Positions 1 to 9,583 are shown, counted from the stretch's first letter. The stretch: DNA of 64,000 bases from Fontivivens sp964399735 (GCA_964399735.1 CAYNSO010000006.1:11344-75343); one strand, 5' to 3'. The notes: generated by a model not told the origin, from the letters alone. Numbers and translations: made by a program.

Positions 1-112
1 AGCTAAGCAGATTAAATACAGTAATGTTTTTATTGGCAAACAATTGACGATTCTGCAGTGCAATTTGATCGTTCTTTTCCAGTATTTTGCGTTCTACGGT
101 GATGACCGGCAT
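1..112 (-). CDS. hypB: Hydrogenase maturation GTPase HypB, N-terminal part (cut by window edge)
   Basis: Reading the minus strand from the ATG at 112-110 gives 37 residues beginning MPVITVERKILEKND and ending in FNLLS, which match the segment of HypB just before its P-loop. HypB is the GTPase that, with HypA, delivers nickel to [NiFe]-hydrogenase precursors in the cytoplasm. The rest of the gene lies beyond base 1, so the P-loop and metal site cannot be seen. Its ATG shares one base with the TAA stop of hypA (TAATG), the usual mark of translational coupling. No histidine-rich N-terminal metal store is present in the visible part. Confidence 0.85.
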   Translation of the reverse strand, partial: MPVITVERKILEKNDQIALQNRQLFANKNITVFNLLS

Positions 113-453
113 TATTGTACCTCTATTTCTTTAATATACAATTCATTCCCTGAAGTTACTTCAAGATCGGAACCGCCGCAAAAAGGGCAGGCAAAAGTGA
201 ATTCCTGAATCGCAAAAGATTGATGGCAGGCACGGCATTGTGCTTGAACCGGAATAATAGTAATATCAAGCCGGGAGTTGTGCAGGGGGGTGTTTTCGGT
301 AAGCGCCCGGTAAGCAAAATTTAGCGATTCCGGCAAAATTGCGGTCAGTTCACCAATCAATACCCGCACCTGTCGGACTGCTGCTGTGGGACGATCTTGC
401 AGGGTTTGGTTAATAATGTTTATGATCTCTGCAGCGATTCCGGTTTCGTGCAT
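112..453 (-). CDS. hypA: Hydrogenase nickel metallochaperone HypA
   Basis: A 113-residue protein of the normal HypA length. It starts with the MHE motif whose amine, His2 and neighbouring residues bind nickel in the family, and it carries two CxxC pairs (CRAC and CPFC) that form the structural zinc site. HypA hands nickel to HypB for insertion into [NiFe]-hydrogenase large subunits. It is followed directly by hypB on the same strand with a one-base stop/start overlap, so a hyp operon probably continues to the left of the window. No hydrogenase structural gene lies inside the window. Confidence 0.93.
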   Translation of the reverse strand: MHETGIAAEIINIINQTLQDRPTAAVRQVRVLIGELTAILPESLNFAYRALTENTPLHNSRLDITIIPVQAQCRACHQSFAIQEFTFACPFCGGSDLEVTSGNELYIKEIEVQ

Positions 454-830
454 TGTCTGTGCTCGTCTATTCTTGTCTATAAATCATAGCGTTTCCGTCT
501 TGAGAAAGGAGGGGGATGTCGCAGCCGGGAAAATGTATGTCATAGCGCGGAACAGGAAGCTGCGGAATACGCTTTTGAGATATGCTAAAGTACTATACAA
601 AAACAAACAAAGCAATAAAAAAGTAAAGTTTTTACCTGTGACAGCCGTTTAATGAACAATTAATTGCATGATTTAACATGTTAATTTATCTTGTTTAATA
701 TAATAAATTCCCGCATAATTTTCTAAAACTACACCGGCAAATAAATTTCATCCGAGAATTCAGTATTATTATGGCGCCTTATGCAGCAGGTACGAAACGG
801 TAAAAAAGTTTCGAGATTTGCATTTTTCGC
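454..830. other. Intergenic region between hypA and the LacI regulator
   Basis: This gap separates divergently transcribed hypA and the lacI-type gene. The short open frames here have no ribosome binding site or recognisable sequence and look like noise. A 12-base palindrome (TTAACATGTTAA, 673-684) lies in an AT-rich stretch and could be a regulatory site for hypA, but this is a weak guess. The promoter and operator of the right-hand operon follow at 831-890. Confidence 0.4.
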
Positions 831-859
831 TTGACAAAGAGTAAAAAAATTCATACACT
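831..859 (+). promoter_or_regulatory. Predicted sigma-70 type promoter of the LacI/TonB operon
   Basis: A perfect -35 box TTGACA (831-836) is followed after exactly 17 bases by TACACT (854-859), four of six matches to TATAAT. The expected start of transcription falls near 866, inside the palindrome at 863-890, which is the classic arrangement for repression by a LacI-type protein. Confidence 0.65.
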
Positions 860-862
860 TGA

Positions 863-890
863 TTGCAATCGTTTGCGGTAACGATTGCAA
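863..890 (+). promoter_or_regulatory. 28-base perfect palindromic operator, likely LacI-family autoregulatory site
   Basis: Two 11-base arms, TTGCAATCGTT (863-873) and AACGATTGCAA (880-890), are exact reverse complements around a 6-base centre. The site begins 3 bases after the -10 box and ends 25 bases before the TTG start of the regulator gene. LacI-family operators are typically palindromes with GCAA and CG-rich cores of this kind. Autoregulation and control of the downstream genes are inferred. Confidence 0.65.
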
Positions 891-915
891 CCTTTGATTA
901 TTAATCGAGCTAAAT

Positions 916-1935
916 TTGACCCAATCTACTATCAAAGACATTGCCAGAGAATTGAGCATTTCGCCGTCCACTGTATCCCGTGCTTTGAGCGATCATCCGG
1001 ATATCAGCGTCAAGACCAAGCAAAAGGTGAGGGAATGGGCGGAAAAATTAAATTACCAACCAAATACAATGGCGCAGAACCTGAAAAAGAAATCATCCAA
1101 TATTATCGGGGTCATTGTACCGCAGGTAAAGCATTACTTTTTTGCTGCAATAATGGGCGGCATTACCGACATTGCCTATGATGCCGGTTATACCGTCATG
1201 ATTTGCCAGTCCAATGAGAATATGCAGCGTGAGATCATCAATACCCATGCCTTGATTTCCCACCGCGTTGCCGGGTTATTGATCTCGGTTTCCCAATTTA
1301 CCAGCAATTTTGAGCATTTTATTCAAGTACAGAAACGCGGCATTCCAATTGTGTTTTTCGACAGAACTTGTGAAGAGATGAATGCCAGCAGGGTTGTGGT
1401 CAATGATTATGGCGGCGCTTTTGATGCTGTTCAGTATCTTGTAAAATGCGGTTATAAACGCATTGCCCATTTGGCCGGGCCGGAACATCTGGCGATCAGC
1501 AAGCATCGTTATGACGGCTATTGTGCCGCTTTAGAAGCAGGAAATATTCCATTTGATGAAAAGCTGGTTGTCTTTGGCGGTTTGAATGAGGAAGATGGTA
1601 TTGCCGGTTACAACCGCTTGCGTGAACAAGCCCAAACCCCGGATGCCATTTTTTGCGTTACCGACCCGGTGGCAATTGGCGCTTTTAGCCGCATTCGGGA
1701 AGATGGTTTTAGAATTCCTGATGATATTGCATTGGTAGGTTTTAGCGATAATCCGACTGTTTCTCTTATTGATCCACCCCTGACAACAGTTCGGCAGCCG
1801 GCTTATGATATTGGCAAAGCCGCGGCCAGCTTGTTATTGGAACACATTCGCTTAAAAAATAAAAAGTATACAGCAAAAGCAATAACCCTTGAAACAGAAT
1901 TAATAATAAGAAAATCAACAAAGTTAATAGCTTAG
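916..1935 (+). CDS. LacI family transcriptional regulator
   Basis: A full-length 339-residue LacI/GalR regulator. Residues 5-50 form the helix-turn-helix (TIKDIARELSISPSTVSRAL), residues 50-60 the hinge, and from about 62 onward comes the periplasmic-binding-protein-like sensor domain that binds a sugar or related effector. TTG at 916 is the only start that keeps the HTH; there is no ATG or GTG upstream in frame that fits. It heads an operon with a TonB-dependent receptor starting 16 bases after its stop. The promoter at 831 and the palindrome at 863-890 suggest it represses itself and the genes behind it. The effector cannot be read from the sequence. Confidence 0.9.
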   Translation: MTQSTIKDIARELSISPSTVSRALSDHPDISVKTKQKVREWAEKLNYQPNTMAQNLKKKSSNIIGVIVPQVKHYFFAAIMGGITDIAYDAGYTVMICQSNENMQREIINTHALISHRVAGLLISVSQFTSNFEHFIQVQKRGIPIVFFDRTCEEMNASRVVVNDYGGAFDAVQYLVKCGYKRIAHLAGPEHLAISKHRYDGYCAALEAGNIPFDEKLVVFGGLNEEDGIAGYNRLREQAQTPDAIFCVTDPVAIGAFSRIREDGFRIPDDIALVGFSDNPTVSLIDPPLTTVRQPAYDIGKAAASLLLEHIRLKNKKYTAKAITLETELIIRKSTKLIA

Positions 1936-1951
1936 CAAAGGAGGGCGATTG

Positions 1952-4900
1952 ATGCATCGCTTAAAGTTATTTCTGGTTGGCTTGTTTCTGATTTTATTAT
2001 CCATGTCACCAATTCTCTATTCCGGCACAACCGGTAAAATATCCGGTTTAGTGACCGACAAAGAGAACGGGGAACCTATGCCCGGCGTGAATGTGATTTT
2101 AGCAGGAACAACCTTGGGCGCCGCAACTGATCTTAATGGTAATTATAACATTCTTCAGGTGCCGCCCGGCGTCTATGTTTGTCAGTTTTCGATGATGGGT
2201 TATACGAAAACGCAGGTGGAAGATGTTCGCGTGCGAATTGATCAAACCACCCGTGTTGATATTGATTTAATCCCTCAAGTTATTGAAGGTGAAACAGTAA
2301 CTATAGTTGCTGAAAAAAAAGTGGTCAAAGAAGATGTGGCTACCAGTGTTACCGCCATGTCCGATATTGAAATTGAACAACTTCCAATGTCGAGCCTTGG
2401 CGAGGTAGTTGCTCTTCAAGCTGGTGTAGAAAATGGCCTTGAAATTCGCGGCGGCGATGCTTCTCAGGCATTATTTCAGATTGATGGTATTACCTTGCGT
2501 GATCCCCGCAATAACCAGCCCGTCACCGGTATTTCTCTCAGTTCTATTCAGGAATTATCGGTCGAACGCGGTGGATTTAATGCTGAATATGGTCAGGTTC
2601 GTTCAGGTATTGTTAATGTGGTAACCAAAGAAGGCAGCAAAAAGTCCTACCATGGTACGGTTACTTTTAAATACAGCCCTCCTCAGGCCAAGCATTTCGG
2701 CGTTTCCCCTTTTGATGCCAACTCTATGTGGATGCGTCCCTATCTTGATCCGGATGTATGCTGGACCGGAACGCAAAATGGCGCTTGGGACTATTATACT
2801 CAACGCCAGTACCCAACCTTTGAAGGCTGGAACAAGATTTCTGAAAATTTGTTAACCGATGGTAATCCTGACAACGACCTTTCACCCATGGCAGTGCAAA
2901 AATTATGGAAGTGGCAGCATCGGCAAACTGCGGTAACCGATCAGCCCGATTATAATATTGATGCCGGTTTGGGCGGCCCCGTGCCGATCATCGGCAAAAA
3001 GTTGGGAAACCTGCGGTTTTTCACCAGCTATCGCAAGGAACGGGAAATGCTGCTTATTCCATTGATCCGCGATGACTATGTCGATTATAACTGGTCTATG
3101 CAATTAACTTCGGATATTACCAATGCCATAAAGCTGAAATTGTCCGGCTATACTGCAAAAAGTTATAATGTTGCAATCAATGCAACTGACAATCAGTTTT
3201 TTAGTTCCGAATTTGGTCGCGTCGGCACAACTTATTGGAGCCCTACCTATTATATGCGCTCACCATTCCAGATCGCCAAAATTACCGATGAACAACGCTC
3301 CGGGCGTATTTTTACACCATCCTGGTATTGTGAGGCCGAGGTTGAGCATTATTCCGGGGCAGCCAAAATTACCCACATGTTATCGCCAAACACATTTTAT
3401 GAAGCCTCGCTGGAATATGTAGAGAGTAATTATCATACCGAACCTGGGCAGGAGCGTAACCTGGATAAAGTATATGAAATAGTCCCCGGCTATTTTACCG
3501 ATGAAGCGCCTTTTGGCTGGAGCCCGGAAGCGACTTTTGGTCCTGATGGAATGTTCTTTGGCGGTCATACTGCTACAGTACGCGATTATACCAAAACTTT
3601 TTCAACGACTGCCAAATTTGACATTACCAGTCAGGTTAATTATGCCAACTTGTTAAAAGCTGGCGCAGAAGTGGTGTATAATGACTTGCAGTTAAAATAT
3701 GGTGAAGTAAATAATTTTACCGGCAGTAAAAATTTAGTCAATTCCCGGAAATTCCCGATTCGTGGCGCATTATATCTGCAAGATAAATTTGAAGCCAAAG
3801 GTTTTATCATGAATATCGGTATGCGTATGGATTATCATAACGCCAATACCGAATGGGTGAGCTTGCCGGCTTTTGATAAGAGCTATTTTTCTTCCAAATA
3901 TGATTCCACAGCAGTTTACAAAACAGAAAAAGCTGATCCCCAGATCAGTTGGAGTCCACGTTTGGGTATTTCGCATCCCATTACTGAAAAGAGCAAGTTA
4001 TTTTTTAACTATGGTCATTTCAAGCAGCTGCCAACTTATGAAGAAATGTTCAGGCTTAGCCGTACAACCTCAGGTAAAATCAGTAATTTCGGCAACCCGG
4101 CTCTGATGCTGGCGAAAACAGTATCATACGAATTGGGTTACGATCATGCTCTTGCCGATAATTACCTGCTGCAACTGGCGGCTTATTATCATGATATTGT
4201 CGATCAACAGGACTATACTTCTTATATCAGCGCCGATGCTTCGGTGAATTATGATCTGGCTACCAATAACAGCTATGAGGATATTCGCGGTTTTGAACTA
4301 ACCCTGAAAAAGGCTTCCGGTTTATGGTGGACCGGTTTTGCCAATTATACCTACCAGGTTACAACTTCGGGTCATTTTGGCAAGCCGCAGATTTATGATC
4401 AACAATCCGAGCAGCGCAAGTATGATATGTTGACAGAAAATCTTTACCAGGAGAGACCCCTTCCTCGTCCTTATGCCCGGGCCAGTGTTACATTGCATAC
4501 CCCGGCCGAATTTGGCCCGGCACTGGGTGGATTTAAACCTCTGCAAATGTGGTCTGCAAATGTTATTGCCGACTGGAAATCCGGCGGCTACACTACCTGG
4601 TATACCAATATTATTTATGCAGTTGATCAAAATGTAAAATTACGGAATTATTATAACCTGGTACTACGTCTCAATAAAACTTTTACCTGGAAAAAAACCC
4701 GCTATGTATTGTTTGTTGAAATTGACAACTTGTTAAATACCAAACGTCTATCCGGCGCCAGTTTTTATGATTCCAATGATGAAAAAGATTATTTCAATTC
4801 TCTTCATCTGCCGAAAAATAAAGCATATAATAACATTCCCGGTACTGATAAAGCCGGCGATTACCGCAAAGAGGGCGTGGATTATCAGCCGATTGAAATT

Positions 4901-5134
4901 GTCGGATCTATTAACAGTCAGACAGTTCCGGTTGAAGGAGTATTCTATTATGAGAGTACCACGCAAAAATACATGTATTATGCCGACGGCAACTGGAAAG
5001 ATGTGCCCAAAAGTACGATCAATAAAGTACTGGAAGACAAAGCCTATATTAATATGCCGAACCAGGATTCGTTCAACTTTTTAAATCCCCGCCAGGTTTT
5101 CTTTGGCTTGCGTATGTCTTTTGATTTGAATTAA
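1952..5134 (+). CDS. TonB-dependent outer-membrane receptor with carboxypeptidase-regulatory domain
   Basis: 1060 residues: a signal peptide (about 1-25), a carboxypeptidase-D regulatory-like domain (about 28-115, with GKISGLVTDKENGEPMPGVN), a plug domain (about 120-240, with FQIDGITLRDP and EYGQVRSGIVNVVTKEG) and a long beta-barrel to the end. The start is placed at ATG 1952, six bases after AAGGAGG (1939-1945), rather than at the in-frame TTG three bases earlier. The family imports large substrates across the outer membrane with energy from TonB. The architecture is SusC-like, but no SusD partner is present. Control by the LacI-type gene just upstream suggests a carbohydrate substrate; this is inference. 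Confidence 0.88.
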   Translation: MHRLKLFLVGLFLILLSMSPILYSGTTGKISGLVTDKENGEPMPGVNVILAGTTLGAATDLNGNYNILQVPPGVYVCQFSMMGYTKTQVEDVRVRIDQTTRVDIDLIPQVIEGETVTIVAEKKVVKEDVATSVTAMSDIEIEQLPMSSLGEVVALQAGVENGLEIRGGDASQALFQIDGITLRDPRNNQPVTGISLSSIQELSVERGGFNAEYGQVRSGIVNVVTKEGSKKSYHGTVTFKYSPPQAKHFGVSPFDANSMWMRPYLDPDVCWTGTQNGAWDYYTQRQYPTFEGWNKISENLLTDGNPDNDLSPMAVQKLWKWQHRQTAVTDQPDYNIDAGLGGPVPIIGKKLGNLRFFTSYRKEREMLLIPLIRDDYVDYNWSMQLTSDITNAIKLKLSGYTAKSYNVAINATDNQFFSSEFGRVGTTYWSPTYYMRSPFQIAKITDEQRSGRIFTPSWYCEAEVEHYSGAAKITHMLSPNTFYEASLEYVESNYHTEPGQERNLDKVYEIVPGYFTDEAPFGWSPEATFGPDGMFFGGHTATVRDYTKTFSTTAKFDITSQVNYANLLKAGAEVVYNDLQLKYGEVNNFTGSKNLVNSRKFPIRGALYLQDKFEAKGFIMNIGMRMDYHNANTEWVSLPAFDKSYFSSKYDSTAVYKTEKADPQISWSPRLGISHPITEKSKLFFNYGHFKQLPTYEEMFRLSRTTSGKISNFGNPALMLAKTVSYELGYDHALADNYLLQLAAYYHDIVDQQDYTSYISADASVNYDLATNNSYEDIRGFELTLKKASGLWWTGFANYTYQVTTSGHFGKPQIYDQQSEQRKYDMLTENLYQERPLPRPYARASVTLHTPAEFGPALGGFKPLQMWSANVIADWKSGGYTTWYTNIIYAVDQNVKLRNYYNLVLRLNKTFTWKKTRYVLFVEIDNLLNTKRLSGASFYDSNDEKDYFNSLHLPKNKAYNNIPGTDKAGDYRKEGVDYQPIEIVGSINSQTVPVEGVFYYESTTQKYMYYADGNWKDVPKSTINKVLEDKAYINMPNQDSFNFLNPRQVFFGLRMSFDLN

Positions 5135-5157
5135 TTGTTCATAACAAGAGGATTCTT

Positions 5158-7221
5158 ATGAAATTTATAAAATTAAATTCCAGATTATTGTCCATATTGC
5201 TTGTGCTGGTTTTGCTGTTGGGCCAGGGACTGGTTTTTCAAGCTTTTTCCCAGCGACTCGCCAGCCAGGAAGTGCGCTGGATGAGCGTCAGCTCCATCCA
5301 CAGCACATTTGCAATTGAAGGTAGCGAGTTTGAAATGCATCGCACCGGTAATTTAAGCGAACAGAGCGATGGATTACGTTGGCCCGCTCAGTTTACCTAT
5401 CAAGATAATGTAGCGGCCAAATCGATGTGGATTGGTACGACTAATTTCTATGAAAAAACATTGAGCAGCACTGTCCCGTTCAAGGTGGTTGGTGTTGGTC
5501 CCAAACAAGCAAATACGTTAACAGAGGTTATGCCGATTGAATTCAAATTAATTGGCAAAGCTCCGTCGCCAACAGTAATCGTTGACTATGATCCTGCTTC
5601 CAACAATGATCTTAATGATGTACTTGATGCTGAAGACCCTACTATCATTTCAGATCGAATGATTGTTAATGTTTTACACACTTCTATTGGTATTACTGTT
5701 ACCCGTAAAATTATGGCTTTTACCCAGCAGAATCATGATAATTATTTCATTTATGATTATGTTTTTAAAAATACAGGTATTCGTACAATTGGTGGCGATC
5801 CTGATCCGGTTACTTTGACTGATTGTATTTTTCACCTGCAATACCGTTATGCAGTCGGTAATGAAGCTTTTAAAAGAGGCTGGTATGCCGGCGCTAATAT
5901 AAGCTGGGGACGTAATTGTGTTAATGATGTTATTGGTCAGGACCCAACAAATGCAGAAATGCGCGCCATGCTTTCCTGGTATGGTCCACATTCTGAAAGC
6001 ACTGTCTCTGACTGGGGCGCACCGGATCCTCTGTATAGCGGCACCCTGGGTGGCTGCCAGTATGTAGGTGTTGTTACCCTACATGCCGATACTTCACCAA
6101 CGAATAACAATGATGATATTTCGCAACCCAAAACTACCATGTACATTGGCGCTGATACTGGTCCACAGAATTTGAATCAGTTTGATGTGCAATATATGAC
6201 CAGAAAATATGAAGCGATGACCGCAGGACATCCGGAAAAAAATCATGCCGAAGAAGTGGGCGCCAGTTTTGCCGATAAATGGGGGAATGACGCCGGTGGT
6301 TTTACTCAGGGACAAGGATACGGACCCTATACTCTGGCGCCTGGCGATAGTATTCATATTGTAGTCGCCGAATGCGTTAGTGGTTTGAGCCGGGCAAAAA
6401 ATCTTCAAGTCGGTTCAAAATGGTTCAACAAAACCGGGCCTTTTGTTTTGCCCGACGGCACAGAGACAACCGACCGTGATCTTTACAAAGAACTCTGGGT
6501 CAAAACCGGACGCGATTCATTAATGAAAACATTCCGGCATGCGTTACATAATTTCAGTGTTAACTATAACATTCCGCAACCGCCACCGCCGCCTTCGCAA
6601 TTTACTGTAAAATCCGGTGGTGATAAAATTACTCTTGAATGGAGCGCTGAAGCTGAAACCGCAGAACATTTTAACGGTTATGAAATTTACCGCGCTGTGG
6701 GAAAACCTGATACTCTGTATGATAGAATATTTGCCTGCTCTGCCGCAAATATTGTCAACACCTTTAATGATACAACAGCCCGCCGTGGATTCGATTATTA
6801 TTACTATATCGTTAGTAAAGATGATGGTTCCACCAACGATCAACAGCCCGGCGTACCTCTGGCAAGCAGCAAGTTTTATACAATGACCAACAAACCGGCG
6901 TATTTACGCCGACCTGCTTCCGATGAGCTGTCGAGCATCCGCGTCGTCCCCAATCCATTTCATATCCGCGCTACTACTTTGCAATTCCGGGACGCCCAGG
7001 ATAGAATCGCCTTTTTTGGTTTGCCTCCGGTGTGCACAATCAAAATTTATACGGAACGCGGCGATCTAATTCAAACTCTTGAGCATACCGACGGCAGCGG
7101 CGATGAATTGTGGGATTCTCTTACTTCATCCCGACAGGTTGTGGTGAGCGGTTTATACATAGCCTATTTTGAAACACCGGAAGGTGAATCCACTTTCCGA
7201 AAATTCATAATAATTCGGTAG
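5158..7221 (+). CDS. Secreted protein with fibronectin type III domain and type IX-like C-terminal sorting domain
   Basis: 687 residues with an N-terminal signal peptide (hydrophobic stretch 10-30). The first 450 residues match no domain I can name. A proline run (PPPPP, near 480) leads into a fibronectin type III-like module, and the last 90 residues (IRVVPNPFHIRATT to the end) resemble the FlgD-like C-terminal domain used by the type IX (Por) secretion system for export and surface attachment. It follows the TonB receptor by 23 bases with AAGAGGA before the ATG. Its place in the operon suggests a surface-exposed accessory of the receptor, for example in substrate capture; no catalytic motif was recognised. 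Confidence 0.75.
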   Translation: MKFIKLNSRLLSILLVLVLLLGQGLVFQAFSQRLASQEVRWMSVSSIHSTFAIEGSEFEMHRTGNLSEQSDGLRWPAQFTYQDNVAAKSMWIGTTNFYEKTLSSTVPFKVVGVGPKQANTLTEVMPIEFKLIGKAPSPTVIVDYDPASNNDLNDVLDAEDPTIISDRMIVNVLHTSIGITVTRKIMAFTQQNHDNYFIYDYVFKNTGIRTIGGDPDPVTLTDCIFHLQYRYAVGNEAFKRGWYAGANISWGRNCVNDVIGQDPTNAEMRAMLSWYGPHSESTVSDWGAPDPLYSGTLGGCQYVGVVTLHADTSPTNNNDDISQPKTTMYIGADTGPQNLNQFDVQYMTRKYEAMTAGHPEKNHAEEVGASFADKWGNDAGGFTQGQGYGPYTLAPGDSIHIVVAECVSGLSRAKNLQVGSKWFNKTGPFVLPDGTETTDRDLYKELWVKTGRDSLMKTFRHALHNFSVNYNIPQPPPPPSQFTVKSGGDKITLEWSAEAETAEHFNGYEIYRAVGKPDTLYDRIFACSAANIVNTFNDTTARRGFDYYYYIVSKDDGSTNDQQPGVPLASSKFYTMTNKPAYLRRPASDELSSIRVVPNPFHIRATTLQFRDAQDRIAFFGLPPVCTIKIYTERGDLIQTLEHTDGSGDELWDSLTSSRQVVVSGLYIAYFETPEGESTFRKFIIIR

Positions 7222-7257
7222 TCAGGTCACTTGATTTAATCATTAAAGGATTTTAAT

Positions 7258-8259
7258 ATGAAAAAAATTATCCATATAATGTTTATTATTTTCACTGGTT
7301 TGCTGCTTTTTATTGAAAGCAGCCTGGCCCAGGAAAATAAAAAACTGGCGCAGACCGGAATGCAGTTTCTCAGTGTGGAATCCGATGCCAGGGCGGCGGC
7401 GCTGGCCGGCGCTGTTACCAGTACCAACATGGGTTCTAGTTCCTTATTCTTTAATCCGGCTTGTATGGCAAACATTACTCAATTTGTTGATTTGGCTTTT
7501 AGTCAAAATCAATGGATTGCTGATATTAACTATAATACCTTTAGCATGGCGGTTAACCCGGCGAATGGCAAATATGGCGTTTTTGGCCTTAGTATCCAGT
7601 CCGTAGATTATGGCGAAATCCAGGGTACCATCGTTTCTAATGAACAAATTGGTTATACTGATACCGGGATTCTTAATCCTTCTGCCTTTGCCGCAGGTAT
7701 TGGTTATGCGCGTTCTCTCACCGACCGCTTTTCAATTGGTGGGCAGATAAAAATGGTACGTCAAAATTTAGGTGAAAATTTTATTCCTGTTACGGACAGT
7801 ACCAAAACTAAAGTCGAAAATGAAATTTCCCCGGTTGCTTTTGATTTTGGTACTTTATACAAAACCGGGTTTAAAAGTTTGGTCTTTGGTATGTCGGTGC
7901 GTAATTTTTCCCAGGAAATGAAATACGAGGAAGAGGGTTTTCAATTACCCCTAGTTTTTGCAATGGGAATTTCCATGAATTTGTTTGACCTGGTAGATGT
8001 GGGCGGACCTGAACAAAGCCTGTATTTCTCCATCGACGCCACTCATTATCGTTCCCATCCTGAACAATTGTTGTTCGGCCTGGATTACAAGATCATAAAT
8101 CTTTTGTCCTTGCGTGCCGGCTATGTAACCAACAATGATGAAAATGATTTCAGCTTTGGTGTTGGTGTTTCTCAATATGGTTTTGACTTTGATTACTCTT
8201 ATACCCCATTCGGGGTCTTTGATAGTGTGAAACGAATTACCGCACGATTCTCAATTTAA
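7258..8259 (+). CDS. PorV/PorQ family outer-membrane beta-barrel protein (UPF0164-like)
   Basis: 333 residues with a signal peptide ending near QENK. The segment after it (GMQFLSVESDARAAALAG and then SSLFFNPACM) is the hallmark of the PorV/PorQ family, which are FadL-like barrels; PorV helps attach type IX secretion cargo at the cell surface. The gene is preceded by AAAGGA and lies 36 bases after a gene whose product ends in a type IX-like sorting domain, so a role in exporting or displaying that neighbour is plausible. It does not by itself prove a full type IX system, because the core PorK/L/M/N genes are not in this window. Confidence 0.85.
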   Translation: MKKIIHIMFIIFTGLLLFIESSLAQENKKLAQTGMQFLSVESDARAAALAGAVTSTNMGSSSLFFNPACMANITQFVDLAFSQNQWIADINYNTFSMAVNPANGKYGVFGLSIQSVDYGEIQGTIVSNEQIGYTDTGILNPSAFAAGIGYARSLTDRFSIGGQIKMVRQNLGENFIPVTDSTKTKVENEISPVAFDFGTLYKTGFKSLVFGMSVRNFSQEMKYEEEGFQLPLVFAMGISMNLFDLVDVGGPEQSLYFSIDATHYRSHPEQLLFGLDYKIINLLSLRAGYVTNNDENDFSFGVGVSQYGFDFDYSYTPFGVFDSVKRITARFSI

Positions 8260-8277
8260 TTTCGAGGAGAAGATATT

Positions 8278-9480
8278 ATGAAACCTGTTAAATATTATAT
8301 CCCTTTTCTGATCTTGTTCATATTCATTACTGCCTGTGAATATGACGGACCAACCAAGGTTTGGAATCCGGATGACAAGGGAGGTGCAATACCTGTAATT
8401 AATAATGTGGAACCTTCCTCGGAAGCTTTTGCAGGATATTCGTTGATAACAATTAATGGAGAAAATTTTTCTGCGGATACCTCCCAGATTAAAGTTTATT
8501 TTGGTTCATCCAGTACTAGCAAGGGTAAAATTATTTCCGCTTCAGCAAATCAATTAGTGGTAATATCTCCCAATATATTGGATGATTCTATAACGATCAG
8601 CGTTTCTTCCCGCGATGCACAACGCATAGCCCGGTATTCTCCCTATCGTTTAAAAGGAACCAATATTGATTATAGTGACTTTGGTACGTTAGGCGCTTTA
8701 TCACTAACTGCAGATAAAGATGAAAATGTGTATCTTTGTCTTTCCAACCGTGCTATAATGAAAATTCAGCCGAATAAAGAAATAATGAATTACGGGACTT
8801 TGACTTTTCAGACATCATGCATGCGTATGGGGCCAAATGGCTATCTTTATGTACAGAAGGAAAATGATGCCGTGTTATACGCTATTCCTCCGGGCGGGGG
8901 AGATCCGGTTGAATATTCCCGGCATCCTTCCAGGAAAAAGGTGACTTTTTTTGATTTAGATAAAAATTTAAATATTTATACCGGCGGCATAAAAACCGGC
9001 CTGTTTGTTTCAACAGAGCCAAATGTTTATCGACTCGTAGGTTTATACCATACCGGGTCGATTCAGGCGGTAAGAGTTTTTAATGATTATGTGTATGTTA
9101 TTGTAACCGATAATTCTGCAGGCGCTAGAAACGCTATCTGGAAAAATGAAATTCTGGATGAAACCGGTAATCTTGGCAGCGCTGAACTGGTTTTGGACTT
9201 GTCGACAACCGGTGATTATGCGGCTGGTGGTTTTTATGATATTACTTTTGCCCAAAATGGTGATATGTACATCGCAACGGATAATGTCAACCCGGTGCTC
9301 ATTCTGCATCCTGACGGCACAATGAACCCTCTGTATACCGGTTTAATAAACGGCCCGGCAAATGGATTGGTATGGGGTAATTCCATGTATTTATATATGC
9401 ATCGTGGCGCTAACCAGGATTTTGCAAATATTGCGCGGATTGAACTAGAGGTTAGCGGCGCCCCATATTTTGGCCGGTGA
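8278..9480 (+). CDS. IPT/TIG domain lipoprotein with beta-propeller-like C-terminal part
   Basis: 400 residues with a lipoprotein signal (LFIFITAC, Cys about 20). Residues about 40-125 form an IPT/TIG domain (IPVINNVEPSSEAFAGYSLI and later TISVSS), an immunoglobulin-like fold common in surface binding proteins. The remaining 270 residues contain repeated short beta-rich units with DKDENVYLCL, GPNGYLYVQ and AQNGDMYIAT, which look like NHL/SMP-type beta-propeller blades. It follows the PorV-like gene by 18 bases with GAGGAGA before the ATG and is the last gene of the operon. In SusC/SusD systems the surface lipoprotein slot is often filled by IPT/TIG proteins, so a glycan-binding role is a reasonable guess. 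Confidence 0.8.
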   Translation: MKPVKYYIPFLILFIFITACEYDGPTKVWNPDDKGGAIPVINNVEPSSEAFAGYSLITINGENFSADTSQIKVYFGSSSTSKGKIISASANQLVVISPNILDDSITISVSSRDAQRIARYSPYRLKGTNIDYSDFGTLGALSLTADKDENVYLCLSNRAIMKIQPNKEIMNYGTLTFQTSCMRMGPNGYLYVQKENDAVLYAIPPGGGDPVEYSRHPSRKKVTFFDLDKNLNIYTGGIKTGLFVSTEPNVYRLVGLYHTGSIQAVRVFNDYVYVIVTDNSAGARNAIWKNEILDETGNLGSAELVLDLSTTGDYAAGGFYDITFAQNGDMYIATDNVNPVLILHPDGTMNPLYTGLINGPANGLVWGNSMYLYMHRGANQDFANIARIELEVSGAPYFGR

Positions 9481-9545
9481 TGAGCCTGGTTAAAATTTTT
9501 TCTACTAGTCAGATGTTTGTAATTTTATAATAAATGATACCCCCT

Positions 9546-9583
9546 AAAAAAAAAGGCGGAAGATTGATTCTTCCGCCTTTTTT
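9546..9583. terminator. Bidirectional rho-independent terminator
   Basis: An 8-base GC-rich stem (GGCGGAAG 9555-9562 with CTTCCGCC 9570-9577) around a 7-base loop is flanked by a run of A on the left and a run of T on the right, so it can stop transcription from both sides. It sits between the end of the LacI/TonB operon and the convergent gene ending at 9613. Confidence 0.9.

Noticed and set aside
386..652. Open frame of 88 codons on the plus strand overlapping hypA
   Set aside because: No ribosome binding site, unusual composition and overlap with a clear gene on the other strand.
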